Shown piece after piece: positions 27,247 to 35,251 of a DNA stretch of 64,000 nt. The position numbers and the translations under genes are program-made. The notes beneath the pieces were generated by a model, which ran no database searches, had not been told where the DNA came from, and was given only the letters and a program-made list of their open reading frames with translations. Location: contig OZ257137.1 of NCBI GenBank assembly GCA_965279115.1, positions 1,116,001-1,180,000 on the forward strand, given 5' to 3'. Each line of letters opens with the position of its first letter. Within the stretch, counting starts at the first letter, position 1. The stretch is from JAEUOS01 sp965279115 (GTDB taxonomy: Bacteria; Pseudomonadota; Gammaproteobacteria; Burkholderiales; JAEUOS01).

Positions 27247-27963
27247 ATGTCCGGCTACCGCACCAAGCAGGAAAGCATCGCCGTCGCCGGCGTGGCCGAT
27301 CTGGAAGTCCGCTCGCTTCTTGATCGCGAACAGTTCTCGGACCCCCTTGGCGAGGCCGAACGCCTCGGCATCTCGTCCGCCACCTGGCCCATGTTCGGCC
27401 TGACGTGGCCTTCCGGCATGCAACTGGCCGCGCAAATGGCCAGGCGGCCCGTCACCGTCGGCGAAAGCATCCTCGAAATCGGTTGCGGTCTGGCGCTGGC
27501 CAGCCTGGTTTGCCACCGCCGCGGCGCCGACATCACCGCCAGCGATCGCCATCCCCTGGCCGAGCGTTTTCTTATCGAAAACCTGCGCCTCAACCATCTG
27601 TTGCCGCTTCCCTACCGGCACGGACATTGGGGCGCGCCAACGCCCGCGCCGCTTGCCACTGACGGGATTCGGATTCCGGTCGCCGGCTGCTTCGACCTCA
27701 TCATCGGCAGCGACGTGCTCTACGAGCGGGATGCGCATGGGTCGCTGGCAACCTTCATCAGCCGGCATGCACGGGAGAGCGCGACGGTCTGGATCGTCGA
27801 CCCGGACCGCGGCAACCGCCCGGCCTTCAGCCGCAACATGGCCACCGAAGGCTTTTCGCTGCGTGAAGAGCGGCTTGACACCATTGGCACTCTGCGCTCG
27901 CCAGCCTACAAGGGCCGGCTGATGCGGTTCAGTCGCGGCCGTGAAAGCGGCACAGTTTCCTGA
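27247..27963 (+). CDS. Class I SAM methyltransferase (METTL/Methyltransf_16-like)
   Basis: 238 residues from the first in-frame ATG (27247); an upstream TTG at 27145 would add 34 residues, and no clear ribosome site decides between them. The SAM-binding motif ILEIGCGLALASLVCHRRGADITASD is near residues 75-100, and FDLIIGSDVLYERDAH is the post-II region. The fold and the TWPMFGLTWPSG region resemble lysine methyltransferases of the METTL21/23 type. It is divergent from the lipoprotein gene. The target is unknown. Confidence 0.8.
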   Translation: MSGYRTKQESIAVAGVADLEVRSLLDREQFSDPLGEAERLGISSATWPMFGLTWPSGMQLAAQMARRPVTVGESILEIGCGLALASLVCHRRGADITASDRHPLAERFLIENLRLNHLLPLPYRHGHWGAPTPAPLATDGIRIPVAGCFDLIIGSDVLYERDAHGSLATFISRHARESATVWIVDPDRGNRPAFSRNMATEGFSLREERLDTIGTLRSPAYKGRLMRFSRGRESGTVS

Positions 27964-28034
27964 TGCGCGTCTGGCGGGTCATCCTGGCAGCGATTTGAAC
28001 GACAATCGCAGCTTTGCGGGGGAGATGGCCGATC

Positions 28035-28247
28035 ATGGCGCAGGTGCGGACCGAAGTGGCAGGCAATGTCTGGAAAATCGAAGTCGCCGTCGGACAGACG
28101 GTTGCCGAAGGCGACGTGCTGGTGATCATCGAATCGATGAAGATGGAGATTCCGGTAGAGGCACCCGCCGCAGGCACGGTGCGCGCGCTGCGCGTGGCTG
28201 AAGGGGACCCGGTCGCCGAAGGCGCGGTCGTGGCCGAAGTCGACTGA
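28035..28247 (+). CDS. Stand-alone biotin carboxyl carrier domain protein
   Basis: 70 residues that amount to a single biotinyl/lipoyl domain: the biotinylation motif ESMKMEI with its lysine at about 36, plus GNVWKIEVAVGQTVAEGDVL and the C-terminal AVVAEVD strand. ATG 28035 begins the domain directly; an upstream ATG at 28014 lacks the family pattern. Free single-domain BCCPs serve as carriers for acyl-CoA carboxylases or related enzymes encoded elsewhere; none is nearby. Confidence 0.85.
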   Translation: MAQVRTEVAGNVWKIEVAVGQTVAEGDVLVIIESMKMEIPVEAPAAGTVRALRVAEGDPVAEGAVVAEVD

Positions 28248-28250
28248 ACC

Positions 28251-29162
28251 TCAGGCTGCGCGGCTGAAGTTCGCCGCAGTCACCTTGAGCGCCTCCACCA
28301 GCAGCCGACCGGCCGGACTCAAGGACCCGCGACGGCGGCGCGTGATACCGACACTGCGGACCCATTGCGTACCGCCTACCTTGAGCGGCAGCAATTGGCC
28401 GGCCTTTTCCTCCCACCAGATCAGCTCGCGCGGAATGAAGGAAAGCACGTCGCTTTGCATCACCACCGACTTCATCAGCACCGTTGAGGTGGTTTCAATC
28501 ACCGCGTCCGGCGGCTCCAGGTCATGGGAGCGGAACATGTCATCGAAAGCCAGCCGCTCGAGCTCGCGCCGGCGCGGCAGGATCCAGCGCGCCTCAAGCA
28601 GGTCGGCCGGCGCCACGCTCTTGCGGCGCGCCAGCGGATGGCCCGCACGTGCGACCACGACGCCGGTTTCGGAAAACAGCAGGTCATGGGTGAGTTCCGC
28701 GCTTGTGGGCCGCACAGGCACTGACGAAAGTGCGAAGTCCACCTCGCCGTTGGTGACCCAGGGCATGAGGGATTCATTCAGGCCGTAGAGCACGGTCACC
28801 TTGAGTTCCGGATGGCTCTGCATGAGCGAGAGCAAGGCCTGCGGCAGCAGGCGATTGGCCTCGGTCGGGCCGCATCCCACCAACACGTGACCGCGTGTCG
28901 CGCCTTTCAGGGCTTCGATCTCGGCTTCGGCATTGCGCAATTCGGCCTCGATCGTGCTGCCGTGGGCGACCAGCGCTTCGCCATAAGGGGTGGGGGTCAC
29001 GCCGAACCGTCCGCGCTCGAGCAGGCGCACCCCGAGGGACTTCTCCAGCGCCTTCAGGCTTTTCGAGAGCGCGGGCTGGGAAATTTCCAGTTCGGCGGCT
29101 GCCTCGGTCAGGCTGCCATGGCGCACGGCGGCAAGGAAAAGCTGGAGGCGTCGATAATCCAT
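28251..29162 (-). CDS. LysR-family transcriptional regulator
   Basis: 303 residues from ATG 29162. The N-terminal HTH (MDYRRLQLFLAAVRHGSLTEAAAELEISQPALSKSL, split here only for description) is followed by the type 2 periplasmic-binding effector domain from about 90 (RGHVLVGCGPTEANRLLPQALL). It is divergent from the Rieske oxygenase operon with a 106-bp gap, so it likely activates that operon in response to an aromatic inducer. The BCCP gene on the other strand ends 3 bp beyond its stop. Confidence 0.9.
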   Translation of the reverse strand: MDYRRLQLFLAAVRHGSLTEAAAELEISQPALSKSLKALEKSLGVRLLERGRFGVTPTPYGEALVAHGSTIEAELRNAEAEIEALKGATRGHVLVGCGPTEANRLLPQALLSLMQSHPELKVTVLYGLNESLMPWVTNGEVDFALSSVPVRPTSAELTHDLLFSETGVVVARAGHPLARRKSVAPADLLEARWILPRRRELERLAFDDMFRSHDLEPPDAVIETTSTVLMKSVVMQSDVLSFIPRELIWWEEKAGQLLPLKVGGTQWVRSVGITRRRRGSLSPAGRLLVEALKVTAANFSRAA

Positions 29163-29175
29163 AACCAATGGTAAT
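29161..29175. promoter_or_regulatory. Candidate LysR box overlapping the regulator start
   Basis: ATAACC-AAT-GGTAAT is an imperfect dyad with the T-N11-A spacing of LysR sites. It overlaps the first codon of the lysR gene and faces the Rieske operon, consistent with autorepression plus activation of the divergent genes. Confidence 0.45.
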
Positions 29176-29268
29176 GGAAAATGCATGGCTGGTTGTTGCT
29201 GCGTTGCCCCAAGCGTTGCTATCTTGCTGCCTCGCATTCGCGCACAGCGACCCATACCGAGGAGCACC

Positions 29269-30573
29269 ATGCATTCCATCGACATCGCCAAGCTGGTCGA
29301 GCCCGACCGCGTACACCGGCTGGCCTACACCAGCCAGGAAATCTTCGACCTCGAGGTCGAGAACATTTTCGAGAAGATCTGGGTGTACTGCGGCCACGAA
29401 TCGCAGGTGAAGAACCCGGGCGATTACCACACGCTGCAAATCGGCCGCCAGCCGATGGTGATGGTGCGTGGCCGCGACATGAAGGTCCGCGTGCTCTACA
29501 ACCGCTGCCCGCATCGCGGTGTGGAATTGTGCGGCAACCAGCGCGGCAACACCGGCAGCAATTTTGTCTGCTCTTACCATGCATGGAGCTTTCACCTGGA
29601 CGGCAAGCTCGAAGCCATTCCGCTCATGAAGGGCTACGACGGCACGCGACTCACGCGCGACAACCCCGACTGCGACATGAAGGCAGCCGCCCGCGTCGAT
29701 TCGTATCGCGGCTTTGTGTTCGCCAGCCTTTCAAACGAGGGCCCATCGCTTTCCGAATTTCTCGGCGAGGCCAGGATCGCCTTCGACGACATGTGCGACC
29801 GCTCGCCGGTCGGCGAGGTGGAGGTGGTGCCGGTATGCCATCGCGTGATCCAGCACTCGAACTGGAAGTTCTTCATGGAGAACCAGCTCGACGCCCTGCA
29901 TCCCTCGGTGACGCACCAGTCCACCGGCGTGGCCGCCGGCGTGATCGAGAAGGAGATCGCCGCCAAAACCGGCCACGCGCCGCTCTACTATCACTACCTT
30001 TCGACCTTCGCCACGCCCTTCGACAAATGGGACACGGTGCAGACCATCAATTTTCCGCGCGGCCACGGCATCCTCAAGGCCTACATGGGCTTGCGTCCGC
30101 AGGATCCTGACACCAGAGCCTACGAAAAACTGATGGTCAAGGCCTACGGCAAGGAGAAGTCCGAGGAATACCTGTCGCGCTCGATCCACCATGTGCTGGT
30201 CTATCCCTATCTGTCGGTGCAGTCGCCGTTGCAGCAGTTGCGTTGCCTGCGCCCGCTCGGCCCGAACAAGACCTTGTCGGAGATCTGGCACTTCCGTTTG
30301 AAGGGCGCGCCGGAGGCGATCTACCGCCGTTCGCTCTGGTACTACAACCTGGTGAATTCGCCGGCCACGATGATCAACGCCGACGACCTCGAGAACTGGA
30401 CCAAGGGCCAATGGGGCCTCGAATCGAACGGCAGCGACTGGGTCAGCTTCCACCGCGACTACGGTCGCGACACCGTCGAGAACGGCGTCACCTATTCCAA
30501 CAAGGGGACTTCCGAGGCCGTGATGCGCAGCCAGTTCCAGGCCTGGACCAAGTACATGCAAGGGAGCCTGTGA
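29269..30573 (+). CDS. Rieske non-heme iron oxygenase, large (alpha) subunit
   Basis: 434 residues from ATG 29269, preceded by GAGG. The Rieske [2Fe-2S] ligands are Cys80 and His82 (RCPHRG) and Cys101 and His104 (CSYHAW). The catalytic domain has MENQLDALHPSVTH with bridging Asp208 and iron ligands His211 and His216; the third ligand is one of Asp372/373 in NADDLENW. These enzymes hydroxylate aromatic rings using electrons from a reductase, absent here. It overlaps the small-subunit gene (TGATG). A gentisate dioxygenase-like gene lies convergently downstream, so a salicylate- or benzoate-type substrate leading to a gentisate-like product is plausible. Confidence 0.92.
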   Translation: MHSIDIAKLVEPDRVHRLAYTSQEIFDLEVENIFEKIWVYCGHESQVKNPGDYHTLQIGRQPMVMVRGRDMKVRVLYNRCPHRGVELCGNQRGNTGSNFVCSYHAWSFHLDGKLEAIPLMKGYDGTRLTRDNPDCDMKAAARVDSYRGFVFASLSNEGPSLSEFLGEARIAFDDMCDRSPVGEVEVVPVCHRVIQHSNWKFFMENQLDALHPSVTHQSTGVAAGVIEKEIAAKTGHAPLYYHYLSTFATPFDKWDTVQTINFPRGHGILKAYMGLRPQDPDTRAYEKLMVKAYGKEKSEEYLSRSIHHVLVYPYLSVQSPLQQLRCLRPLGPNKTLSEIWHFRLKGAPEAIYRRSLWYYNLVNSPATMINADDLENWTKGQWGLESNGSDWVSFHRDYGRDTVENGVTYSNKGTSEAVMRSQFQAWTKYMQGSL

Positions 30574-31313
30574 TGGCCACGAAGAAGAAGCCGGCAGCAC
30601 GCAAACCAGCGGCGAAGAAAGCCGCGACTGCCAAAAAGCCGATGGCCGCCAGGGCTGCGGCAAAACCCAAGGCGGCTGCAAAACGGATTGAACGCGCGCT
30701 CCAGGGGGGCGTGACACTGCTGGCCGGCGAAACAAAGGGACGCACCGGCGCCCAGGCCATCGCGCCGGACCATTCACCGCGCGCCAAGCCGGCCGCGGTG
30801 CGCGCGCCGCGCGCGGTGTCGGCACCGGCCAGGGCCGCGACCGGCCTCCTCGAACGCGTTTCACAGTTTCTTTATCGCCAGTCCGAATTCCTCGACAACA
30901 AACATTGGCAGGACTACATCGACCTGTTCGCCGACGACGGCGTGTACTGGATGCCGGTCATGCCGGAGCAGACGGAATGGGAAGGCTCGGCCTCGATCTT
31001 CGCCGAGGACAAGATGCTCATGCAGGTGCGCATGGGTCGCGTCACCCATCCAAATGCCTGGTCGCAGGCACCGATGTGGGCCACCAGCCACGTGGTCGGC
31101 AACGTCGTCATCGAGAAGGACAGCGCGAAGGAAGTGGTGGTCCGCTCGCGCTTCCACATGATGGAACTGCGCCGTGATAGCGTGCGCCACTTCGGCGGCA
31201 CCTACCGCCACACGCTGGTGAAGAAGGGCAACGACTTCCGCATCAAGCTGCAGCGCGTGGATATGTTCAACGGCCAGGCCGCCTACGACTACGTGCTGCA
31301 GGTCTGGGTCTGA
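30573..31313 (+). CDS. Rieske oxygenase small (beta) subunit with histone H1-like N-terminal extension
   Basis: 246 residues, about 80-90 more than usual. Residues from about 89 (TGLLERVSQFLYRQSEFL, then LFADDGVYWMPVMPEQ) form the normal NTF2-like beta subunit, ending in YDYVLQVWV. Residues 1 to about 88 are a low-complexity, strongly basic tract: 11 lysines in the first 37 residues arranged as KKKPAARKPAAKKAATAKK, then A/K/P/R-rich sequence. Such tracts are seen in AlgP, PhaF and bacterial H1-like proteins that bind DNA. The ATG overlaps the alpha-subunit stop, and no internal start with a good ribosome site is evident before the domain. The tail could bind nucleic acid, polyphosphate or another acidic partner. 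Confidence 0.88.
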   Translation: MATKKKPAARKPAAKKAATAKKPMAARAAAKPKAAAKRIERALQGGVTLLAGETKGRTGAQAIAPDHSPRAKPAAVRAPRAVSAPARAATGLLERVSQFLYRQSEFLDNKHWQDYIDLFADDGVYWMPVMPEQTEWEGSASIFAEDKMLMQVRMGRVTHPNAWSQAPMWATSHVVGNVVIEKDSAKEVVVRSRFHMMELRRDSVRHFGGTYRHTLVKKGNDFRIKLQRVDMFNGQAAYDYVLQVWV

Positions 31314-31323
31314 ACCGATCGTT

Positions 31324-31344
31324 CCGGCGGGTGAAACCTGCCGG
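31324..31344. terminator. Hairpin between convergent genes
   Basis: CCGGCGGGT-GAA-ACCTGCCGG forms a 9-bp stem with one G.U pair between the beta-subunit stop and the convergent cupin gene. There is no T run on either strand, so intrinsic termination is uncertain. Confidence 0.35.
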
Positions 31345-31350
31345 GACAGG

Positions 31351-32400
31351 CTATTGCATTTCCTCGCGCAACAAGCCCAGGTGCTCGTACATCGCACGGT
31401 CGGTGACGACAAACAGGTCGGCATCGCCTCCGGCGGCGGTGTGGCTGGCCCAGGTCCAGTGCGGAATGGTGAAGACATCGTGCTTCTCCCAGCCGAAGCT
31501 GGTGCTGCCCACCGTACTGCTGCCAGAGCCTGACACCACCAGGCAGATGGCATTTGCGGTGGAGCGCCGCGCCCGCGTGCCGGCCCCCTTTGAAAGACGC
31601 ATCGCGTAACAATCCAGGGAGGGCATGACGGCACCGCCGGTCATCGGGTTGGTATAGCGCAGGTGTTTGGCGCCATCCGCGCCGGGCGGAATCGAGGCCA
31701 GCAGGGCGCGCGTGACCGCGCCGGGATAGTGATACTTGGCCGAGTGCGCGGCCGCCGCGGCGGCCGATTCGCCGGGTACGGCCATGCCGGCACCCTTCCA
31801 GAGACGTTCGTCACCCTCGTCAACTTCCCAGAACGCCTCCGCACCGCGACTCCCCGGCTCGAAGAAACTGGCGTCCAGGTTGCAGACCAGGGGCATGTTG
31901 GCGGCATCGAACCAGACCGTGCGCTCTTCGCCCTGGTTGATATGGCCATGCCAGCACATCGGCGGCGTAAGCACCAGGTCGCCCTCGTCCATCGCGCAGC
32001 GCCGACCGTTGACAACGGTGCACGCGCCTTCGGCCCGCGTGGCAAAGCGGATGGCGGACGCGGTATGGCGATGCGGCACGGCGCGATCACCGGGATTGAG
32101 GATGGTGAAGGCGCCGATCAGGTTGGATGTGGTGGTGGTGGCGCCGCCGAACGCCGGGTTGACCATGATGATGGCACGCCGCTCGACATCCTCGATCGGC
32201 ACCTCGCGTGCGGCGCGCACGGTGAAGGGCTCGAAATCCTTCCAGCGCCAGTGCATGGGCGCATCTTTCGCGCCGGGCGCCATGGGCGTGATGCGCTTGT
32301 AGCGGTCCCACAGCGGATGGTAGTTCGCCCCCTCCAGGGCTGCGATCAGGGCGGCGTCGGGGCGGTTGGCGTCGGGTACTGCATTCATGGTGGCGTCCAT
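31351..32400 (-). CDS. Gentisate 1,2-dioxygenase-like bicupin
   Basis: 349 residues with two cupin domains, the gentisate/salicylate/1-hydroxy-2-naphthoate dioxygenase architecture (usual length 340-370). The N-terminal cupin has PHRHTASAIRF with His110 and His112 and a later TPPMCWHGHINQGE with His151/153, matching the Fe(II) site. The second cupin (AICLVVSGSGSS, FTIPHWTWASH) is typically structural. The reaction would be oxygen-dependent ring opening of gentisate or an analogue to a maleylpyruvate-type product. It is convergent with the Rieske pair and divergent from a Liv receptor gene. No maleylpyruvate isomerase or hydrolase is in the window. Confidence 0.87.
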   Translation of the reverse strand: MDATMNAVPDANRPDAALIAALEGANYHPLWDRYKRITPMAPGAKDAPMHWRWKDFEPFTVRAAREVPIEDVERRAIIMVNPAFGGATTTTSNLIGAFTILNPGDRAVPHRHTASAIRFATRAEGACTVVNGRRCAMDEGDLVLTPPMCWHGHINQGEERTVWFDAANMPLVCNLDASFFEPGSRGAEAFWEVDEGDERLWKGAGMAVPGESAAAAAAHSAKYHYPGAVTRALLASIPPGADGAKHLRYTNPMTGGAVMPSLDCYAMRLSKGAGTRARRSTANAICLVVSGSGSSTVGSTSFGWEKHDVFTIPHWTWASHTAAGGDADLFVVTDRAMYEHLGLLREEMQ

Positions 32401-32532
32401 AACGAAAAGGGTCTGGCGCGATTGTGCGTCAGCGCCGCGTGCCTGTACAGGGACGCAGGCGCGAACTTTGCTACAGTCTCGGTCTCGCGCGCCGGCGGAC
32501 CCGGCGCCTTCCGTTTTCCGTCAGGAGATGCC

Positions 32533-33714
32533 ATGAAATTCCGTCTCGCAGGATCCGTTGCCGCGCTGCTGGCTTCGGCACTTTCGTTATGCGTACCCGC
32601 ACAAGCCGCCGACACCTTGCGCGTCGGGTTCCTGACAACCCTGTCCGGGCCCGCCGCCGCCCTGGGCGTGGACATCCGTGACGGCTTCAACCTGGCGGTC
32701 AAGCATTCCGGCGGCAAGTTGGGCGGCATCAACCTGGACCTGCAGATCGTCGACGACCAGTTGAAGCCTGATGTGGCAAAGCAGGCGGCAGACCGTTTCC
32801 TGCAACAGCAGAAATCCCACGTCATCACCGGCGTGGTGTTCACCAATATCCTGCTGCCCATCCTGCCGACGGTGCTCGACTCCAAGACCTTCTACATCAG
32901 CCCCAACACCGGCCCCAACGACTACGCCGGCGCCAAGTGCAACCCGTATTTCTACGTCGCCTCCTGGCAGAGCGAGGACATTCCCAGCGCAATGGGCAAG
33001 TTCGTCTCCGAGCGCGGCATCAAGAACGTGTACCTGATCGGCGCCAACTATCCGGGCGGACGCGAGAACCTCTCCGGTTTCAAGCGCCTCTACAAGGGCA
33101 ACATCGTCGACGAGGTCTACACGCCGATGAACCAGCTGGACTTCTCGGTCGATCTCGCGACCATGCAGTCCAAGAAGCCGGAAGCGGTGTTCATCTTCCT
33201 GCCGGGCGGCATGGGCATCAACTTCATCAAGCAGTTCACTGCCGCCGGCCTGGGCAAGAGCATCCAGCTGCTCGTGCCGGGCTACTCGGCCGATGAAGAC
33301 ACCATCAAGCCGGTGGGCGATTCCCTGCTTGGCACCATCAACACCTCGCACTGGGGCCATGATCTCGACAATCCGCAGAACAAGAAATTCGTCGCCGATT
33401 TCGAGAAGGAGTACGGACGCCTGCCCACCATGTACGCATCCCAGGGCTATGACACGGCCATGCTGATTGATTCGGCGGTGAAGAAGGTCAAGGGCAATGT
33501 GGAAGACAAGGAAGCCTTCCGCAAGGCCCTGAAGGCGGCGGACTTCAAATCGGTGCGCGGCGCCTTCAAGTTCAACAACAACAACTATCCGATCCAGGAC
33601 TACTACCTGCGCGTGGTGCGCAAGGACGAAAAGGGCCGTACCACCAACCGCATCATGGGCAAGATCCTGACGGCGCACCAGGACTCGTTCGCCAGCCAGT
33701 GCAAGATGCAGTAA
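32533..33714 (+). CDS. Branched-chain amino acid/aromatic ABC transporter receptor (LivK type)
   Basis: 393 residues from ATG 32533 after AGGAGATG. Signal peptide ends at AQAA-DTLRVG. Periplasmic binding protein type 1 fold: VGFLTTLSGPAAALGVDIRDGFNLAV opens the first lobe, GKLGGINLDLQIVDDQLKP follows. Family-5 receptors beside oxygenases often bind aromatic acids rather than amino acids. Its permease and ATPase genes are not in the window. It precedes the TRAP genes by 38 bp on the same strand. Confidence 0.9.
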   Translation: MKFRLAGSVAALLASALSLCVPAQAADTLRVGFLTTLSGPAAALGVDIRDGFNLAVKHSGGKLGGINLDLQIVDDQLKPDVAKQAADRFLQQQKSHVITGVVFTNILLPILPTVLDSKTFYISPNTGPNDYAGAKCNPYFYVASWQSEDIPSAMGKFVSERGIKNVYLIGANYPGGRENLSGFKRLYKGNIVDEVYTPMNQLDFSVDLATMQSKKPEAVFIFLPGGMGINFIKQFTAAGLGKSIQLLVPGYSADEDTIKPVGDSLLGTINTSHWGHDLDNPQNKKFVADFEKEYGRLPTMYASQGYDTAMLIDSAVKKVKGNVEDKEAFRKALKAADFKSVRGAFKFNNNNYPIQDYYLRVVRKDEKGRTTNRIMGKILTAHQDSFASQCKMQ

Positions 33715-33752
33715 GCAACGCCACATAACCACAAATCCAAAGAGGAAGACCC

Positions 33753-34718
33753 ATGTTCAAACCCTGGAAACTGGCCGCCGGCGCCCTGCTGGCCGCCACC
33801 AGCGTTACCGTCTCGGCGCAGGAAATCACGCTGCGCATGGTGAGCGCCTTCGCCGAGAACGGCTACTACGTTCAGCTGCTGCAGAAGTGGATCACCAAGG
33901 TCAATGCCGAAGGCAAGGGCAATGTGCAGATCAACTTCATCGGCGGACCGAAAGCCATCCCGACCTTCGAGGTGGGCAATGCGGTCAAGACCGGGGTGGT
34001 CGACATGGGGCTTTCCACCGGCGCCTTCTACACCAACGTGATGCCGGAGGCGGACTTCCTGAAACTGACGCAGATCCCGATCGCCGAGCAGCGCAAGAAC
34101 GGCGCCTTTGCGGCCATCAACGAGGTGTGGAACAAGAAGGCCAACATGGCCTACCTGGGCCGCATGGTCGAGAACCAGCCTTTCCATGTGTACCTGACGA
34201 AGAAGGTCGACAAGCCTGACCTCACGGGCCTGAAGATCCGCATCACCCCGGTGTACCGCGACTTCTTCCAGGCCATCGGCGCCAATGTGGTGACCACCCC
34301 GCCGGGCGAGGTTTATACCGCGCTGGAACGGGGCGTGGTCGACGGCTACGGCTGGCCGATCGGCGGCATTTTCGACCTCAACTGGCAGGAGAAAACCAAG
34401 TTTCGCATCGACCCCGGCTTCTACGACGCCGAGGTGTCGATCATCATGAACCTGGACAAGTTCAAGGGCCTGAAACCCAACCAGCGCGCCTATCTGGAAA
34501 AGCAGATCCTGGCGCTGGAAGCGCAGAACCCCACGCTGTGGAAGAACTACACGGCTGAAGAAACCGCGCGCCAGGAAAAGGCCGGCATCCAAGTGATCAA
34601 ATTCGACGCCGCCGGCACCAAGAAGTACATCGACGCCGCCTATGACGCCGGCTGGGCCAGCGCCTTCAAGGCCAGCCCCGACTTCGCCAAGAAACTGAAG
34701 ACGCTCACCTCCAAGTAA
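33753..34718 (+). CDS. dctP: TRAP transporter solute receptor (DctP)
   Basis: 321 residues with a signal peptide ending VSA-QEITL. DctP-fold marks are visible: KWITKVNAEGKGNVQINFIGGPKAIPTFE, GLSTGAFYTNVMPEADFLKLTQIPIAEQRKNG-like second lobe, and TTPPGEVYTALERGVVDGYGWPIGGIF. The periplasmic receptor delivers an organic acid to the DctQM membrane proteins encoded 5 bp and 529 bp further on. A related orphan receptor gene is at 41782-42744. Confidence 0.92.
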   Translation: MFKPWKLAAGALLAATSVTVSAQEITLRMVSAFAENGYYVQLLQKWITKVNAEGKGNVQINFIGGPKAIPTFEVGNAVKTGVVDMGLSTGAFYTNVMPEADFLKLTQIPIAEQRKNGAFAAINEVWNKKANMAYLGRMVENQPFHVYLTKKVDKPDLTGLKIRITPVYRDFFQAIGANVVTTPPGEVYTALERGVVDGYGWPIGGIFDLNWQEKTKFRIDPGFYDAEVSIIMNLDKFKGLKPNQRAYLEKQILALEAQNPTLWKNYTAEETARQEKAGIQVIKFDAAGTKKYIDAAYDAGWASAFKASPDFAKKLKTLTSK

Positions 34719-34723
34719 TTCGC

Positions 34724-35251
34724 GTGCAACGCTTCGACGCCGCCATCGGCAAACTTTCCGACGCCCTGGCGGTACTGGCCAGCCTGATCCTGCTGGCCAT
34801 GATGCTGACCATTTGCGGGGACGTGTTCACGCGCAATGTGGTGATCCCCGGCGTGAGCCGGGGCCTGGCGTGGAGCAACGAGATCTCGGAGTTGATGCTC
34901 TACGCCATCACCATGCTGGCGGCGCCATGGCTGCTGCGCGGAGGTCGCCACATCCGCGTTGACATCCTGCTGCGGGCGTTGCCGAAGAAGGCTGCCTACG
35001 TGAGCGAATGGATTTCAGACATCGTAGGCTTTGCCTGCTGCCTGTGGATGCTCTGGTACGGTGCGGCCGCGGCGTTGAATAGCCACCAGGCCGGTGCGCA
35101 ATCGATCAAGACGCTGGTCATGCCGGAATGGTGGTTCCTGGTGCCGTTGCCGGTGTGCTTCGCGCTGCTGGCCGTGGAATTCATCTTCCGCATGTGGCGC
35201 CTGGCCAACGGCGACGTGGGGCCGCGTGACGACGCCGTGAGCGCTGCATGA
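34724..35251 (+). CDS. dctQ: TRAP transporter small membrane subunit (DctQ)
   Basis: 175 residues from GTG 34724. Four hydrophobic segments, the DctQ pattern: LAVLASLILLAMMLTICGDVF near 15-35, the family motif WSNEISELMLYAITMLAAPWLLR near 47, a third TM after AAYVSEWISDIVGFACCLWML, and WWFLVPLPVCFALLAVEF near the end. It overlaps dctM by the ATGA arrangement, so translational coupling is expected. Confidence 0.9.
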   Translation: MQRFDAAIGKLSDALAVLASLILLAMMLTICGDVFTRNVVIPGVSRGLAWSNEISELMLYAITMLAAPWLLRGGRHIRVDILLRALPKKAAYVSEWISDIVGFACCLWMLWYGAAAALNSHQAGAQSIKTLVMPEWWFLVPLPVCFALLAVEFIFRMWRLANGDVGPRDDAVSAA

